Positions 53,674 to 64,000 of a stretch of 64,000 nt of DNA are shown here, piece by piece (the first letter of the stretch is position 1; every line of letters starts with the position of its first letter). The position numbers and the translations under genes were made by a program. Location of the stretch: assembly GCF_964204645.1 (NCBI RefSeq), contig NC_134025.1, positions 8,065,001-8,129,000 of the forward strand, read 5' to 3'. The stretch is from Tubulanus polymorphus. Taxonomy: Eukaryota > Nemertea > Palaeonemertea > Tubulaniformes > Tubulanidae. The notes beneath the pieces were generated by a model. The model saw only the letters and a list, made by a program, of their open reading frames with translations, had not been told where the DNA came from and searched no databases.

Positions 53674-55251
53674 CAAACTATTATAAAGGAAATTCTTCTT
53701 GTCCAGACATTACAGGCCCCACACAGACGCGGTTAAACCGATAATCAAAACAAAGCTTGGACGATTGACCAATTAGCACTGCATCCACAAATTATCCTCT
53801 ATTTTCAACAGGGCCTTAATTAAATCAGTATTTTATGGACGACTGATAAGCACTAAAGTGAAATTGTTGCTATAAAACTTAACAACTGAAAAGGTTCCAC
53901 ATGAATGATGAAAATGTACATTGTTTTATTCACACAACAATAATATCTTAATCGAGGAATCATCGTGTAAGTTCCTAATTTACAAACACGTGAACTGTAT
54001 TACAATAACAGTCTCTAACATAAAGCGTTAAAACTAGAGATGAAACATACTGATTCACTCCAGAAATCTTGGAGTATCAATTTATCATTCTTAATTTCTT
54101 TTTCGTAAACATTACTTTCACTTTAAAACTAGAATTTTGCCAACTTTGCCCGACTTAAAGATTTTCGAGCACCTTGGCATTAAATACTAACTAAAAAAAA
54201 GAAAATGCTAAAAACAACAACAGAAAAGATCTCGGGTTTTCGCTATACTTAGGGAAGGTTGTTCGATAAACCATTAAAATAAAAGAAGTTCAAACAGCTA
54301 TAAACAATGTTAAAACGTTCAAAATTAGTCCTAGCTATAACTTTAGCTTTACCTCTCAAATGTAAATAATGGTCTCCTTTTAGATAAAGCTTTTGCTTTC
54401 AAATACGTAACATCGATGCAGATTGATGGAGGCTCAAAGTTAAAACTCCATGTGAAAATCGACATATATGATTCATTTCTCAAATTGGTTACACGGGCCT
54501 TCGAAAATATCAATGCCGTCAAATTAGTACATCTACAATTCTGAAAATACTTATTTTTTGTACATAGAACGTTATGTTCTATGTTTCCTAACCATGTGAT
54601 ATCTACAGGGCAAAGCCACTGTGTTGACTCTGTTTAACTATGTTAAGCACAATAAAACTTACAATATCATGTTGAAACTATATCTCAGTTTAGGCGTTAA
54701 CTCAACAGACCTACGACTCAAAACTAGGCGCTCGACGCGACCATTTACTCCTAGTGACTAAGCAACTCGACTTATCTATCAACCTAAGATCGAAGACCAA
54801 TATCGTGAATTAATGGAGCTTAGCTTTTATTAGACTCTAAGAAGGATATTTCTGTCACATTGCAAAACACATGACACATCTTTTTACAAACTCATTATAA
54901 AATAGTTTTCTCTATATTGAAATATTCAAACGAGTTCCTTTCTCAGGCCAAAGGAACCTAATTATCTAACTAATTATCTAACTATTTTCAATATTCGACT
55001 CAACAACTATTTTCATACTCCATTCCACGCAATCAGGTAAATTTTTTAAACTATGTTACCTATCAGACTGGTCTGAAAAAGGGTGATATTAGTAAAAAAT
55101 TCAATACTTTACTACAGAGGTCTTTGCCACTGCTAGATCTCAGTATTCATGAGATAAACCATTGTCTTTGCTGCTTCGGTGTTTATCCTGAATCAGATTT
55201 TATAAGATAATCCATTGTCTTTGCTGTGCGAATCAGTGTTTATAAGATACA
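53674..55251. other. AT-rich stretch without recognised genes
   Basis: No exon, RNA gene or clear repeat family recognised; may be 3' UTR of the exon at 55252. Confidence 0.4.
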
Positions 55252-55452
55252 CTATAATCTCTGCTGCTCCTGATAAAATATTTTATAGAAATCGACCACT
55301 GATTGTAGAAGATTCCATCGTTGAGTGATTAATCCGTCGCTGGCTCCTAAACTTCTCATCTGGGCTTCTGCAGTTTTCATCAGCAAATGGGTCAATGGGT
55401 ATTTGTCTACTTGTGTCTTCTTCAGGCCATTATTTCCGGGATGTAGTTTGAC
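55252..55452 (-). CDS. Unrecognised C-terminal exon
   Basis: Minus-strand open frame of about 66 codons to a stop, beginning after a good acceptor (TTAGTTTCAG). The sequence is protein-like and helical: KLHPGNNGLKK, TQVDKYPLTHLLMKTAEAQM, DGLITQRWNLLQSVVDFYK, IFYQEQQRL-stop. Composition and splice signal make a real last exon likely. I do not recognise the family, and no upstream exon was identified to the right. Confidence 0.5.
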   Translation of the reverse strand, partial: VKLHPGNNGLKKTQVDKYPLTHLLMKTAEAQMRSLGASDGLITQRWNLLQSVVDFYKIFYQEQQRL

Positions 55453-56246
55453 TGAAACTAAGTGAAGAAAGCAAAACATTTTAGACAGATTTATCATAAC
55501 TTACATGTCATTTCAAATTACAAGCCACCGTGTTTTTCACTTAGTTAATATAGTTATTTCCAAAATCAGAATTAGGTTCATTGACGTCAATTGCCGATTT
55601 AAACCCCAATAAATAATTGCAGTAGTAGGACTAGTTCATTAATGTTTAAGCTTGGAGTAATCATTTGAAAAATTTATTACTCCAAGGTGCTAGTCTAGTA
55701 AAGATAAAAGTTCTAAGATCAGCCATGTGGACAGGTAAATAGATTTCGATGATAATCACTTATCAAATGATATTCATATGAGGCCTGAAATTTCTATATA
55801 CCGGTAATTTCCATCTAATGAGTTTGATTCTTCTGTGGGTTGTTCAAATCCGTAGATTTCAGATGAGTAGTTGATTTTAAGCTGGTCTCTTTCTTATAGT
55901 TGAAACTTAGCTGCAATGAGTAAATAAATATATCCTGTAATCACGACATTTAGAAATCATCGTAAAAACTCCATGTATATCAAGTTACCTTTTATGGTTG
56001 TTTCTGTTTTCTCTAATTGGCAGATTTTTGATGAGTTGTTGACCTCAAGCTCTCGTTTGACTTTTCGAGTTGGTGTCCCTTACAAACCTACCACACCTGG
56101 CGGGAGCGATACGGCGGTTTTTTCAAAATCGGAAATCGAAGTACAGATATAGTTGCGTGATCGGCGGTCGTTTTTACAGATCTTTTTTTTAAAGTCCAAG
56201 AACATAATTGGTAATTCGGTTCCGGTTCATTCAAACAATCTTTTAT
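55453..56246. other. AT-rich stretch, possible intron of the 55.3 kb exon
   Basis: Nothing supportable as an exon. Confidence 0.4.
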
Positions 56247-56905
56247 TCTGCCTAATTCTGATTTTGGAAATAACTATATCGTTGAAGATAATTATACAAT
56301 ATTTGGTCTTTTTTTAATGTAACTAGTCCGAAAGTTTACAATGTTTAATAATTTTGTCCAACTTCAATTTTTTTGGTCGTTTTCACCGTTTAAATAGTCG
56401 AAGCACATATTAAGTGACTGATTGGGGTTAACTTTTTTTCTGCCTAATTTAATACATCGAGATTTTGGAAATAACTGTATATTACAATATTTGGTCTTGA
56501 TTTCATGAAACTAGTCCGAAAGTTTACAAGGTTGAATAATTTTATCTATTTTTTTCTGCCTTATTTAATATATCGAGATTTTGGAAATAACTATATTTTA
56601 CAATATTTGGTCTTTTTTTCATGTAACTAGTCCGAAAGTTTACAAGGTTGAATAATTTTATCTATTTTTTTCTGCCTAATTTAATACATCGAGATTTAGA
56701 AAATAACTATATTTTACAATATTTGGTCTTTTTTTCATGTAACTAGTCCGAAAGTTTACAAGGTTGAATAATTTTATCTATTTTTTTTCTGCCTAATTTA
56801 ATACATTGAGACTTTGGAAATAACTATATTTTACAATATTTGGTCTTTTTTTCATGTAACTAGTCCGAAAGTTTACAAGGTGGGAGAATTTTGTCTAACT
56901 TTAAT
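56247..56905. repeat. 116-bp tandem repeat
   Basis: Four close units start at CTGCC(T) 56440, 56556, 56672 and 56789 (spacing 116-117), each with TTTGGAAATAACTATATTTT, ACAATATTTGGTCTTTTTTT and AACTAGTCCGAAAGTTTACA. A diverged unit begins at 56247, and its downstream TCATTTTCACCGTTTAAAT-like segment recurs after the last unit. Confidence 0.9.
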
Positions 56906-59900
56906 TTTTTTGTCATTTTCACCGTTTAAATTTGTCTAATTTTTTTAAGTTTATTGTAGTTTTTCTCGAGTATGTCTGAAATCGAATTACATAATTGGGA
57001 AATTCGATTCAAACTATCTTCCCATCAGTCTGAAAAGAGCTGAAGAAAAGAGCAGAACCTTTTGAGCAGAAAATCCTTTGGAATATCACTGATCATAATT
57101 ATCATGTCAATTCATATATAAGATTAGCAACGTGGATCGATACATAGATTTTAATAATAGTCTTAAATGATATTTATGAAATTCAACTCATATAGTAATT
57201 CATCTATATTCTAAATATCTAAGCAATGGTTGATTATTATAGTTTAACAACAATTCAACTAAAGAAAATTCATCTATAGTCATCTTTAGGAATACCAGAG
57301 TTACAACAAATTTAGTAATGCATAATCAATCTTATCAAATCGTTTTTGAACTGTTTTCTCTTCTATCTTCTTGAAATTCTTGATGTGTCTTTTATTGAAA
57401 CCCAGGCCCATCATACAGTGCAAACCTGCTAGTAATATTGGCCTATATATATTTCGATTGTCAGCTAAACAATGTTCGTATTATCAAATTTACTTCATTG
57501 CAGTTAATAAACTTAAGAGATGTTTTCTACCCACAGATGGCGACATCTGTACCCAGTGAATGGTATTCTAATCCATTTCATTAATTCTAAATATTGCTCC
57601 TAATATATACAATGATTTTGTAATTATGATAATATAACTAACTGAAGAGTGAGTGCGCTGCCAGCATTGAGCACACTGATCCTATAAGTAACATGGTTCT
57701 ACAGATTTAAGAAACCTCGAATCATTCCCACAACTCGACAAATCCAGAATTCTGCAAAGCCTTAAAGATTCAATAAATCCCACGCACTAGAGACCCAGTA
57801 TTCTTTATATATCAACCAATATTGAATTATACTTATCAACCCCTATGGTTTAGATTTGAGCACTTTTACCTTATATGAAGATGCTGAATTAGATACCTAA
57901 TCTATAAGTTAATTGATAATGTCCTAGCTATAATTGAAATTGTCTCGGACAATATTTTATATGGGGCTTGAAATTTCTACACGAGAAGAATTTCAGATCC
58001 GGTACGAATTTGAATTAATCACTATTTGAACTGCTAATTTTGCAACAGAGCTTTTGATACCTAGCTTAACTAACCCAGAATCCCCAAAAACCTAACTGAT
58101 TCAACAGATCCCACACACACATGTGGCCCAGTTAGACGCAGATGACATTGCGCGATACAGTCGTCTCATCCACTGTGCAATTTTGAATAAGTTTCACTTA
58201 TATTCATTACATTGAATTAATTTTAATTAAATTCTAGGTATCTAAGCGAACCATTAATTAGTAATCATACTAGCTATATTTTAATTGTCAGTTGAACAAT
58301 ATTTATATGGAGCCTGAAAATCTACATGAGTAGAATTTCAGATGTGGTGAATTCGTCACTATTTGAATTCATCAGAAATTAAAGATAAAAAAGCATATTT
58401 TTAGTGGTAAATTAGAAATTCCCTTAGCCGAATGGCTATATAATCTTTATTTCCCTTATATAGTACACCGTGTATAAGGACCAAAAGACCTTGTTATGAC
58501 CGGACCTCCCTGGTGCGGTGCGAGTCATGATGCTAGAAAATAGTTTGAAGGAGAGGGGTTAGTGAAAGAGAGCTATTAGCAAGAGGAATAAGACCTAAGT
58601 TTAGGATATCCTGTCAGAATAAGGCTTTCAATCTGACATACACAGTGAAATTGAAATATTCCCCCTTCCAAATCCAGGAATGTATTTGTGCACAGATTCG
58701 ATCGGAAGTAAATCTGCGTTAAATGATTTTGGCAATATGTATCAAAACAAATACAGCTGTGTGAAGACACCATAGGTTCACTTAGATACAGATAAATAAA
58801 TGTGCTCAGATACACATGTATCGGCTACATTTTAAATGTCCATGGAATTAGAAATAATTTCACATAACAATTGAATTAACCTTAATCAATCTAAGTAATA
58901 CATTAATGAGTAATTCATCTTAGATTCTAATTTTCAGTTAAACTATATCTAATATGCGTCACTTGACACACAGTATGGCTTTTAGATATTAATTGAATCA
59001 GTTAGGTTTGAGTAAATTTTGCCAATAATGAAAAGCATGGCTAGTCGTCGTAAGCGCGGCAGTTGGCGATACAGAACTGATCAGTCAATGAGACTGATTC
59101 ACTTATAGATGTGCTCAAATATATTATATATTTCAGCTATATTTCAATAAATATTTATGATATAAAAAGTTTTTGATCTAACATCAAATATTGAATTCAT
59201 CTTAATTGTGAATATCTAAGCCATTTTTCCTGGCTGTATGCTAATTGTCAGTCAAACAACAATTATCATGCGTCGCCCAAAACAAGACGCAGTGTTTCAG
59301 GAATGAATTAAATCAATTAAAGCTTTGGTTTATTCTGGATTTATCAAAGTGTTGAGACCAAATCACTGTTTCATAAAGACCAGTAGCCCATAGTTTTCCC
59401 CATATAACGCCAGACCTCGATAGAGCCCTAGACACTATCTTGTGAAATTCATAACTGTGAGGCAGCACACAGTATATATTGTAAAGTATGGCCTCAATCT
59501 TAATAAATTTATCAATATATTATTTGTAAAGAAAAATCTATCAACCAACGATAAAGTTTAATTGATATATCTTTTAGTAAAAATTGTCCTATCTACATCT
59601 TGATTGTCAGTTAAACAATAGTCATATGATGCCTGAAATATCTACGGTACATTCGAATAATTTCAAATGTCACATAAGATATTGAATTTACCTTAATTGT
59701 ACGTACTTACAAAATCTTTTAATCAATAACTGACCAATCTACATTTTAATTATCAGACCAAAGAATATCTAAGGGACCTAACTCAATCATTTCGTCTAAT
59801 ATTGTAAATATTCAAGCAATCATTGCCTAGCTATATTTCAATTTACTACCGGCCACAGAGCTTCAATAAAGTAGTGCGGAGATGGTGAGCTTGACCAGCA

Positions 59901-60218
59901 TCTCTATCCTCTCCAGCGCCTATGCATTCTACCCCAGATATGAAAAATCAACTTAGCTTTATGTATGTATGTATTCCTGTTGCCATGCAGGATGAGCCAT
60001 GCAAGACTGCCAGGTTCGGTTGCGACAGGTCTTTCGGTGTTTGGTGGTACTTCAAGGTGGAGTCTTTTGTGGGCACTTCTGGTGGGCAGATTTTAGATGG
60101 GCCTTTCCGGATTAACCTGAAATGAGTAAAAGAACGATATTGTGTAGTTACACAATCCTTTCCGTATCACGCATCGTAATTTACATGTGTATCAACTTAA
60201 CTTTCAATATTGCTGAGT
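56906..60218. other. Long AT-rich gene-poor region
   Basis: Repeated short motifs (CAGTTAAACAATA, GGGCCTGAAATTTCTAC-like, GAATTCATCTTAATTG-like) recur irregularly from 57.2 to 59.8 kb, suggesting a decayed repeat. A minus-strand open stretch at about 59950-60111 follows an acceptor and reads protein-like (GPSKICPPEVPTKDSTLKYH), but the plus strand is open there too, so it is not called. Confidence 0.4.
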
Positions 60219-60287
60219 TCAGTGTTCTTTTTTGGCATCGTCTTCGTTGTAGTCACCTTCAGCATCTTCTTCTTCATCTTGGGAGTC
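60219..60287 (-). CDS. Probable last coding exon with acidic C-terminus
   Basis: After the acceptor CATTTCAG the minus strand reads DSQDEEEDAEGDYNEDDAKKEH and stops. A short, highly acidic tail is typical of a real C-terminus. It may belong with the membrane-type N-terminal frame at 61024-61299, with the fold-back element at 60330-61036 in the intervening intron; this link is inference. Confidence 0.45.
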   Translation of the reverse strand, partial: DSQDEEEDAEGDYNEDDAKKEH

Positions 60288-60329
60288 CTGAAATGAAAAA
60301 AAAAGAGAAGAGCGATGAAAACCTGGTAC

Positions 60330-61036
60330 GGAACAAAACTAATGTCTGAAAGCTTTTCGGCTCTCCGTTGTCGGTCACATGCCGAGAACACCAGATAATG
60401 AGCCAGCCAGGAATATACTGCCCTCTACACGCCCTCACACAGAACGCGAAAACCAGAATGACAACGCCTCACATTCCCCATCTAACTACAGGATGTACTG
60501 GGCGACGTCAGTAATGACACACCTGTAAAATTGCACGAAACACAAATAGCGCAGTACAACCAGCTTGACCGGGCGAGATTCAGGATCTCAACTAGCACTC
60601 AAAGGCGTGACAAGAGACTTCATCCACTGACCGAGGTTGTCACAAGGACACAATGAAAACTAGCACTCAAACTAGAAATCAAAGGGCGTGACAGTAGAAT
60701 CATCCCTCAGCCGACTCAGAATACCAGAAACAAAGGGCGTGACAGTAGAATCATCCCTCATCCGGGCGGTCACAAGGACCAATGAATGCTAGTGGCGTGA
60801 CAATCCAGTATAACCGTTCCATTTGTATCCCGCGCAATCCCGCAGATATGCCCGTCATTGACATCACTCAGCACACTTTGTAGATAGGTGGGGGCAGTGA
60901 GGCCTCGTCATCCTGGTTTTCGTGTTCCGTATGAGGGCATGTAGAGGGCAGAATTTCCTGACCGACTCTTTGTCTGACATCCTCGACACATGACCGGCGA
61001 AGGAGAGCTGACGCTTTCGGACATTAGTTTTGTTCC
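60330..61036. mobile_element. 0.7 kb fold-back element with about 135-bp inverted ends
   Basis: GGAACAAAACTAATGTC at the left is mirrored by GACATTAGTTTTGTTCC at the right (one base differs inside the arm), and similarity continues inwards for about 135 bases (for example GTGTAGAGGGCAG). The interior has a repeated block AAAGGGCGTGACAGTAGAAT at about 60681 and 60733 plus looser copies. No coding capacity. Confidence 0.85.
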
Positions 61037-61299
61037 AGCAAACGTTGAAATTCGACAGAAATTGGCCCTGAAAAACAAAACGGGTTAATTGCTGAAAAAT
61101 AGAACGGATTAATTAACACGGAACAGTACAGGACAGCACAGAGACAAACAGTAACACATAAAACATAAAGACGTCGTTCCTCAGGAAGCAGGAACAGGAG
61201 CAGGAGCGGGAGCGCAGCGAAAATCGCCGGGAGGAGAATCCACGGTAGCATGTTCACTGTGTGAGTAAGCTGAGGTGAATGGTCTATGCTTGTGTACAC
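61024..61299 (-). CDS. Possible first exon(s) of a small membrane protein
   Basis: Minus-strand frame of 91 codons. From the internal ATG at 61249-61251 it reads MLPWILLPAIFAALPLLLLF, LLPEERRLYVLCVTVCLCAV: a signal-anchor-like hydrophobic segment and a second hydrophobic stretch. The final part (GPISVEFQRLLEQN) follows a good acceptor (TTTTTCAG) and may be a second exon, in which case the frame crosses an intron by chance. The end overlaps the fold-back element. The family is not recognised. Confidence 0.35.
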   Translation of the reverse strand: MYTSIDHSPQLTHTVNMLPWILLPAIFAALPLLLLFLLPEERRLYVLCVTVCLCAVLYCSVLINPFYFSAINPFCFSGPISVEFQRLLEQN

Positions 61300-61617
61300 C
61301 GTGGTCAGCCGGTGACGTATTCAATAGCGCGTGTCAGAATGATAGCAACAACTCTGAAAACCCGCAATTGTGTCTCTATTGTTGAATGGATTTACATTAT
61401 GAGGTTCCACCGCCGGGTTGAATACGCGCCAGTAGTCTGCTGAACAATATAGTGGAGGAACTTTAATAAGGCCATGAAATAACTTACTTGATTCCCAACA
61501 GCTACTTCCGAATTTATAAGCATCCGCCTGTTTTTTTTCTTAAATTCTAGAATAATTTATAAATTATACCGACCGATAGCACTTCCAGTTAAAGATTCAC
61601 ACCAACACAGGTCTTCC
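61300..61617. other. Upstream region of the membrane-protein frame and 5' flank of the LINE
   Basis: No gene recognised. The LINE frame opens after a TAA at about 61618; no start codon or 5' UTR typical of a full element is seen. Confidence 0.4.
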
Positions 61618-61704
61618 TAACTTCCTAAAACTATCGACGAGCTCGCTGACTCGGTTCAATACACCAGCAAATCCTACGACGACCTTCAAAATGAAAATCA
61701 AAAG

Positions 61705-62721
61705 TTGATCTCAGACTTGAACTTCACATCAGGGAAAGTAAACAGCCTCACCACAAGCCTTAAAGCCGCAAGGGCAGATATAAAAAAATTAGAAAGCCTC
61801 TGCATAGAGCTGCAGTGCCAAGTGAACTCAGGCCTCACTGCAAACTGCCCCGACCCACTAGACTGTGCAGAACTCTGCATTATCGTGAGCGACTTGAAGA
61901 AAGAATTCCAATCTGATCTCCAAAAAACATGCGAAGAAATGTTTGACTATCTTGGCCATAAACAAGCAATCACAGCTCACAAGCAATTGCCGATTAGAAA
62001 TGGTCAGAGAAATCCGCTTGTAAAGGTCGCGTTGAAAACAAAAGCCATTAAAATCGATGTCTTGCGAAAGAAACATAATCTTAGAAAAAATCCTAAGTTC
62101 ACTGATGTCTGGTTGAGATCAAGCCAATCACATGCGGAACGTCTCAATGACATAAACTTCCGAAGAGTTCTAGATTTTATACCAGAAGCCAAGAAAGAAC
62201 TTAAAATAGCGAGTAATGGGCGATTGATAAGTCGCTCCGTGCCACATAGGCAACCGATAAACCGCAACGCGCCGGCTCAAAGAAACCGAACCCCAGCGAC
62301 AGAGCCCGATGTAACCCCTGCCCGCGATGAAAGTAATGATGAAAAAAACCGAACCCCAGCGACAGAGCCCGATGTAACCCCTTCCCGTGATGAAAGTACT
62401 TTTTCTGGTTTTACGTTTCGAGCTTCACCTACCCTGCCACCTCAAGTTGCTGTTAATAATGATGCAACATCTGGTGCGAACGAAACAACCAGCCGCAAGG
62501 AATACGCCACACTGACCAACTCTACGAAATCGCGCACCCGTAAAACCGCGCCTGCTGGAAATCGTAAACGGGATACCGTTAGACCTCCGGAAAAAAGAGC
62601 CAGAGTAGCGTCTGAACCTGAACAATCATCAGTAAACGAAGCGCTCCGAGACGCCAGGTTCGTCTTGGATATGGACAGTGGATTACATCTATCCCAACCG
62701 CTAGCAGCAGCTCCAGAATAG
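61705..62721 (+). CDS. LINE ORF1 protein
   Basis: About 339 residues plus a short upstream open stretch. The N-terminal part is coiled coil (LISDLNFTSGKVNSLTTSL, DIKKLESLCIELQ), followed by an RRM/CTD-like segment typical of LINE ORF1 chaperones (KAIKIDVLRKKHNLRKN, LNDINFRRVLDFIP, IASNGRLISR) and a basic, Ser/Thr-rich tail. NRTPATEPDVTP-RDES is tandemly duplicated (about 62284-62400). Proposed role: RNA binding and nucleic-acid chaperone activity in the retrotransposon RNP. Confidence 0.85.
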   Translation: MISDLNFTSGKVNSLTTSLKAARADIKKLESLCIELQCQVNSGLTANCPDPLDCAELCIIVSDLKKEFQSDLQKTCEEMFDYLGHKQAITAHKQLPIRNGQRNPLVKVALKTKAIKIDVLRKKHNLRKNPKFTDVWLRSSQSHAERLNDINFRRVLDFIPEAKKELKIASNGRLISRSVPHRQPINRNAPAQRNRTPATEPDVTPARDESNDEKNRTPATEPDVTPSRDESTFSGFTFRASPTLPPQVAVNNDATSGANETTSRKEYATLTNSTKSRTRKTAPAGNRKRDTVRPPEKRARVASEPEQSSVNEALRDARFVLDMDSGLHLSQPLAAAPE

Positions 62722-64000
62722 GATTGCGCCGAGCCAGGAGAAATTAGTATCCTGTGTCTGAATATTTGTGGTTTGAAATCTAGATCATATACTCTAGAGT
62801 TTGATAGTTTATGCAAGTCAGCTGATATTTTAGTTTTTTCTGAAACCAAACTTGATGATTCCGATGAATTGTGGGTAAAAGAGTATTTTAAAAGTGTCGG
62901 TTACGAAGTAGTCATGAATAACAGATCAAATCTAGCTATAAGGAAATCTGGGGGAATCCTGGTTGCTTTTAAGCAAAGTCTAAACAGATATATTAAAACT
63001 ATTCATAAATCAACCAATATCATTCAATGGATTGAAATTGATAAGAGATTCCTAGGGTGGAAAAAACATTTGTTAATTGGAGGAGTATATATTCCCCCAG
63101 AAACTAGTAGATATGGAAATATTAACTTATTCGATGAACTCGACACTGACGTTATAAACCGAATGAGTTCTACCGATGCTTATTTTTGTCTATGTGGCGA
63201 TTTCAATGCCTACACAAAGCAGTTATTAGACTATTTACCCCATGACGAAATACTCATGGAATTCCTAGGCCTAGACGAAGTTTTTGTGGAAGATCGTCAT
63301 AACCTTGATGCACTAAAAATACAAGGTCTACTCAATAGGAAAAACAAAGACTCCTCTATCAATAATTGGGGTTATCGTTTGTTAGACTTTTGTAAAAATC
63401 ACAACATGTTCATTGCAAATGGCAGATTAGGTAGGGATAAAGGAATCGGTGAGTACACGTGCATCAAAGGGGAAAATAACCATGTTATTGATTACTTTAT
63501 TATGTCTCCCTATTTGTTGTCAAAATGCGTGAACTTCAATGTAAACGACTATGACCAAATGATTTCAGACGTACACTGTGCTGTTACGTGTTCCTTCTCT
63601 ATTTCACACACGAGAAGTCCATATACAAATGTACAAAACATGCCTAACATAGCAGGTAAAATTAAATGGAACAGTGGTCGAAGCGATGTTTTTAGAGAGG
63701 CAATCAACCAAACCGAATTGAATAAAATAAATATCGAACTTCAAAATGATATAATAGACAGCGCCTGTGCGAATAAGCGTATATGCGACATTTTAAATAA
63801 GGCGGCAGGGGCCACAATGGGCCGAAGCCGGGTTAACTTTGACAAACCAAAAACTTTGTTACATGACTATAAAGTGAAACGAGACCGTAGAATTTATAGG
63901 AAAGCGAAAAGAAATTATAAAAGATATCGATCCGTCCAAAATAGAACTAATCTGAATTCGGCGTATAAGAGGTATAAAACATCGATAAAGATATCAAAAC
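62722..64000 (+). CDS. LINE ORF2, endonuclease domain (partial, open to the window end)
   Basis: Read in the same frame as ORF1 immediately after its TAG. APE-type endonuclease motifs in order: ISILCLNICGLKSRS, the metal-ligand SETKLDD, GGVYIPPE, CGDFNAYT, NHVIDYFIMS and SDVHCAVTCSF, followed by a basic linker (KRNYKRYR) leading towards the RT. It nicks target DNA to prime reverse transcription. No ATG near the start, so translation must come from readthrough, reinitiation or a repaired parent element. A CR1/L2/Rex-like clade is likely but not assignable without the RT. Confidence 0.92.

Larger units (their letters stand above)
61618..64000 (+). mobile_element. Non-LTR retrotransposon (LINE), 5'-truncated, runs off the right edge
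   Basis: ORF1-type frame followed by an apurinic-like endonuclease (APE) frame; the RT lies beyond the window. The frame is continuous from 61619 to the window end except for one TAG at 62719-62721. The lack of an ATG at the head of ORF1 and the abrupt beginning indicate 5' truncation, usual for LINE copies. The endonuclease frame has no other stop over 1.28 kb, so the copy is young. Confidence 0.92.

Noticed and set aside
59922-60125. 67-residue plus-strand ORF and its antisense partner
   Set aside because: Both strands are open over the same stretch; neither has a recognised domain or enough splice support.

Overview
The window is nuclear DNA from an animal: genes are split into many short exons with GT-AG introns, introns and spacers are AT-rich, and retroelements, fold-back elements and minisatellites are interspersed. 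The genes (thyroid hormone receptor, selenoprotein L, IkB/cactus, COMMD10, NUB1, CCDC175-like) suggest an aquatic invertebrate bilaterian, probably a spiralian such as a mollusc or annelid; the species cannot be fixed from sequence alone. All exon models were built by eye from reading frames, splice sites and remembered family sequence. Entries named CDS span the whole gene, with exons listed in the evidence.

Layout. 0-9 kb: 3' exons of the DDX11 helicase (+), complete COMMD10 (-) with a repeat-filled first intron, and a complete selenoprotein L gene (+) with two in-frame TGA codons in a U-x-x-U motif and a candidate SECIS element. 10-15 kb: SEC23 COPII coat GTPase-activating protein (-), 18 coding exons. 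15.5-19.8 kb: a Penelope-like retroelement (+), killed by a nonsense codon and by a 1.75 kb long-inverted-repeat insertion, with a hammerhead-like motif in its tail. 20.7-24.3 kb: LRRC74-like leucine-rich-repeat gene (+). 25.4-27.3 kb: ANGEL-type phosphatase/nuclease (-). 28.8-34.2 kb: thyroid hormone receptor (-), divergent from an IkB-like gene (+, 35.5-36.8 kb) that has a perfect kappaB site just upstream. 38.9-42.3 kb: NUB1 (-). 43.0-49.0 kb: a 22-exon coiled-coil protein resembling CCDC175 (-). 49-61.5 kb is gene-poor: a 76-bp minisatellite, hairpins, a small TIR element, a 116-bp tandem repeat, one unrecognised C-terminal exon and fragments of one or two unresolved minus-strand genes. 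61.6-64 kb: a non-LTR retrotransposon (+) cut by the window edge, with ORF1 and the endonuclease in one frame separated by a single TAG.

The genes do not form a pathway; neighbours share boundaries only (convergent DDX11/COMMD10, divergent COMMD10/SelL and THR/IkB, same-strand NUB1/CCDC175-like). The most notable signals are the diselenide-type selenoprotein, the in-frame TAG in the LINE, and three short elements scattered over 25 kb that share a hammerhead-ribozyme-like core and long inverted arms.
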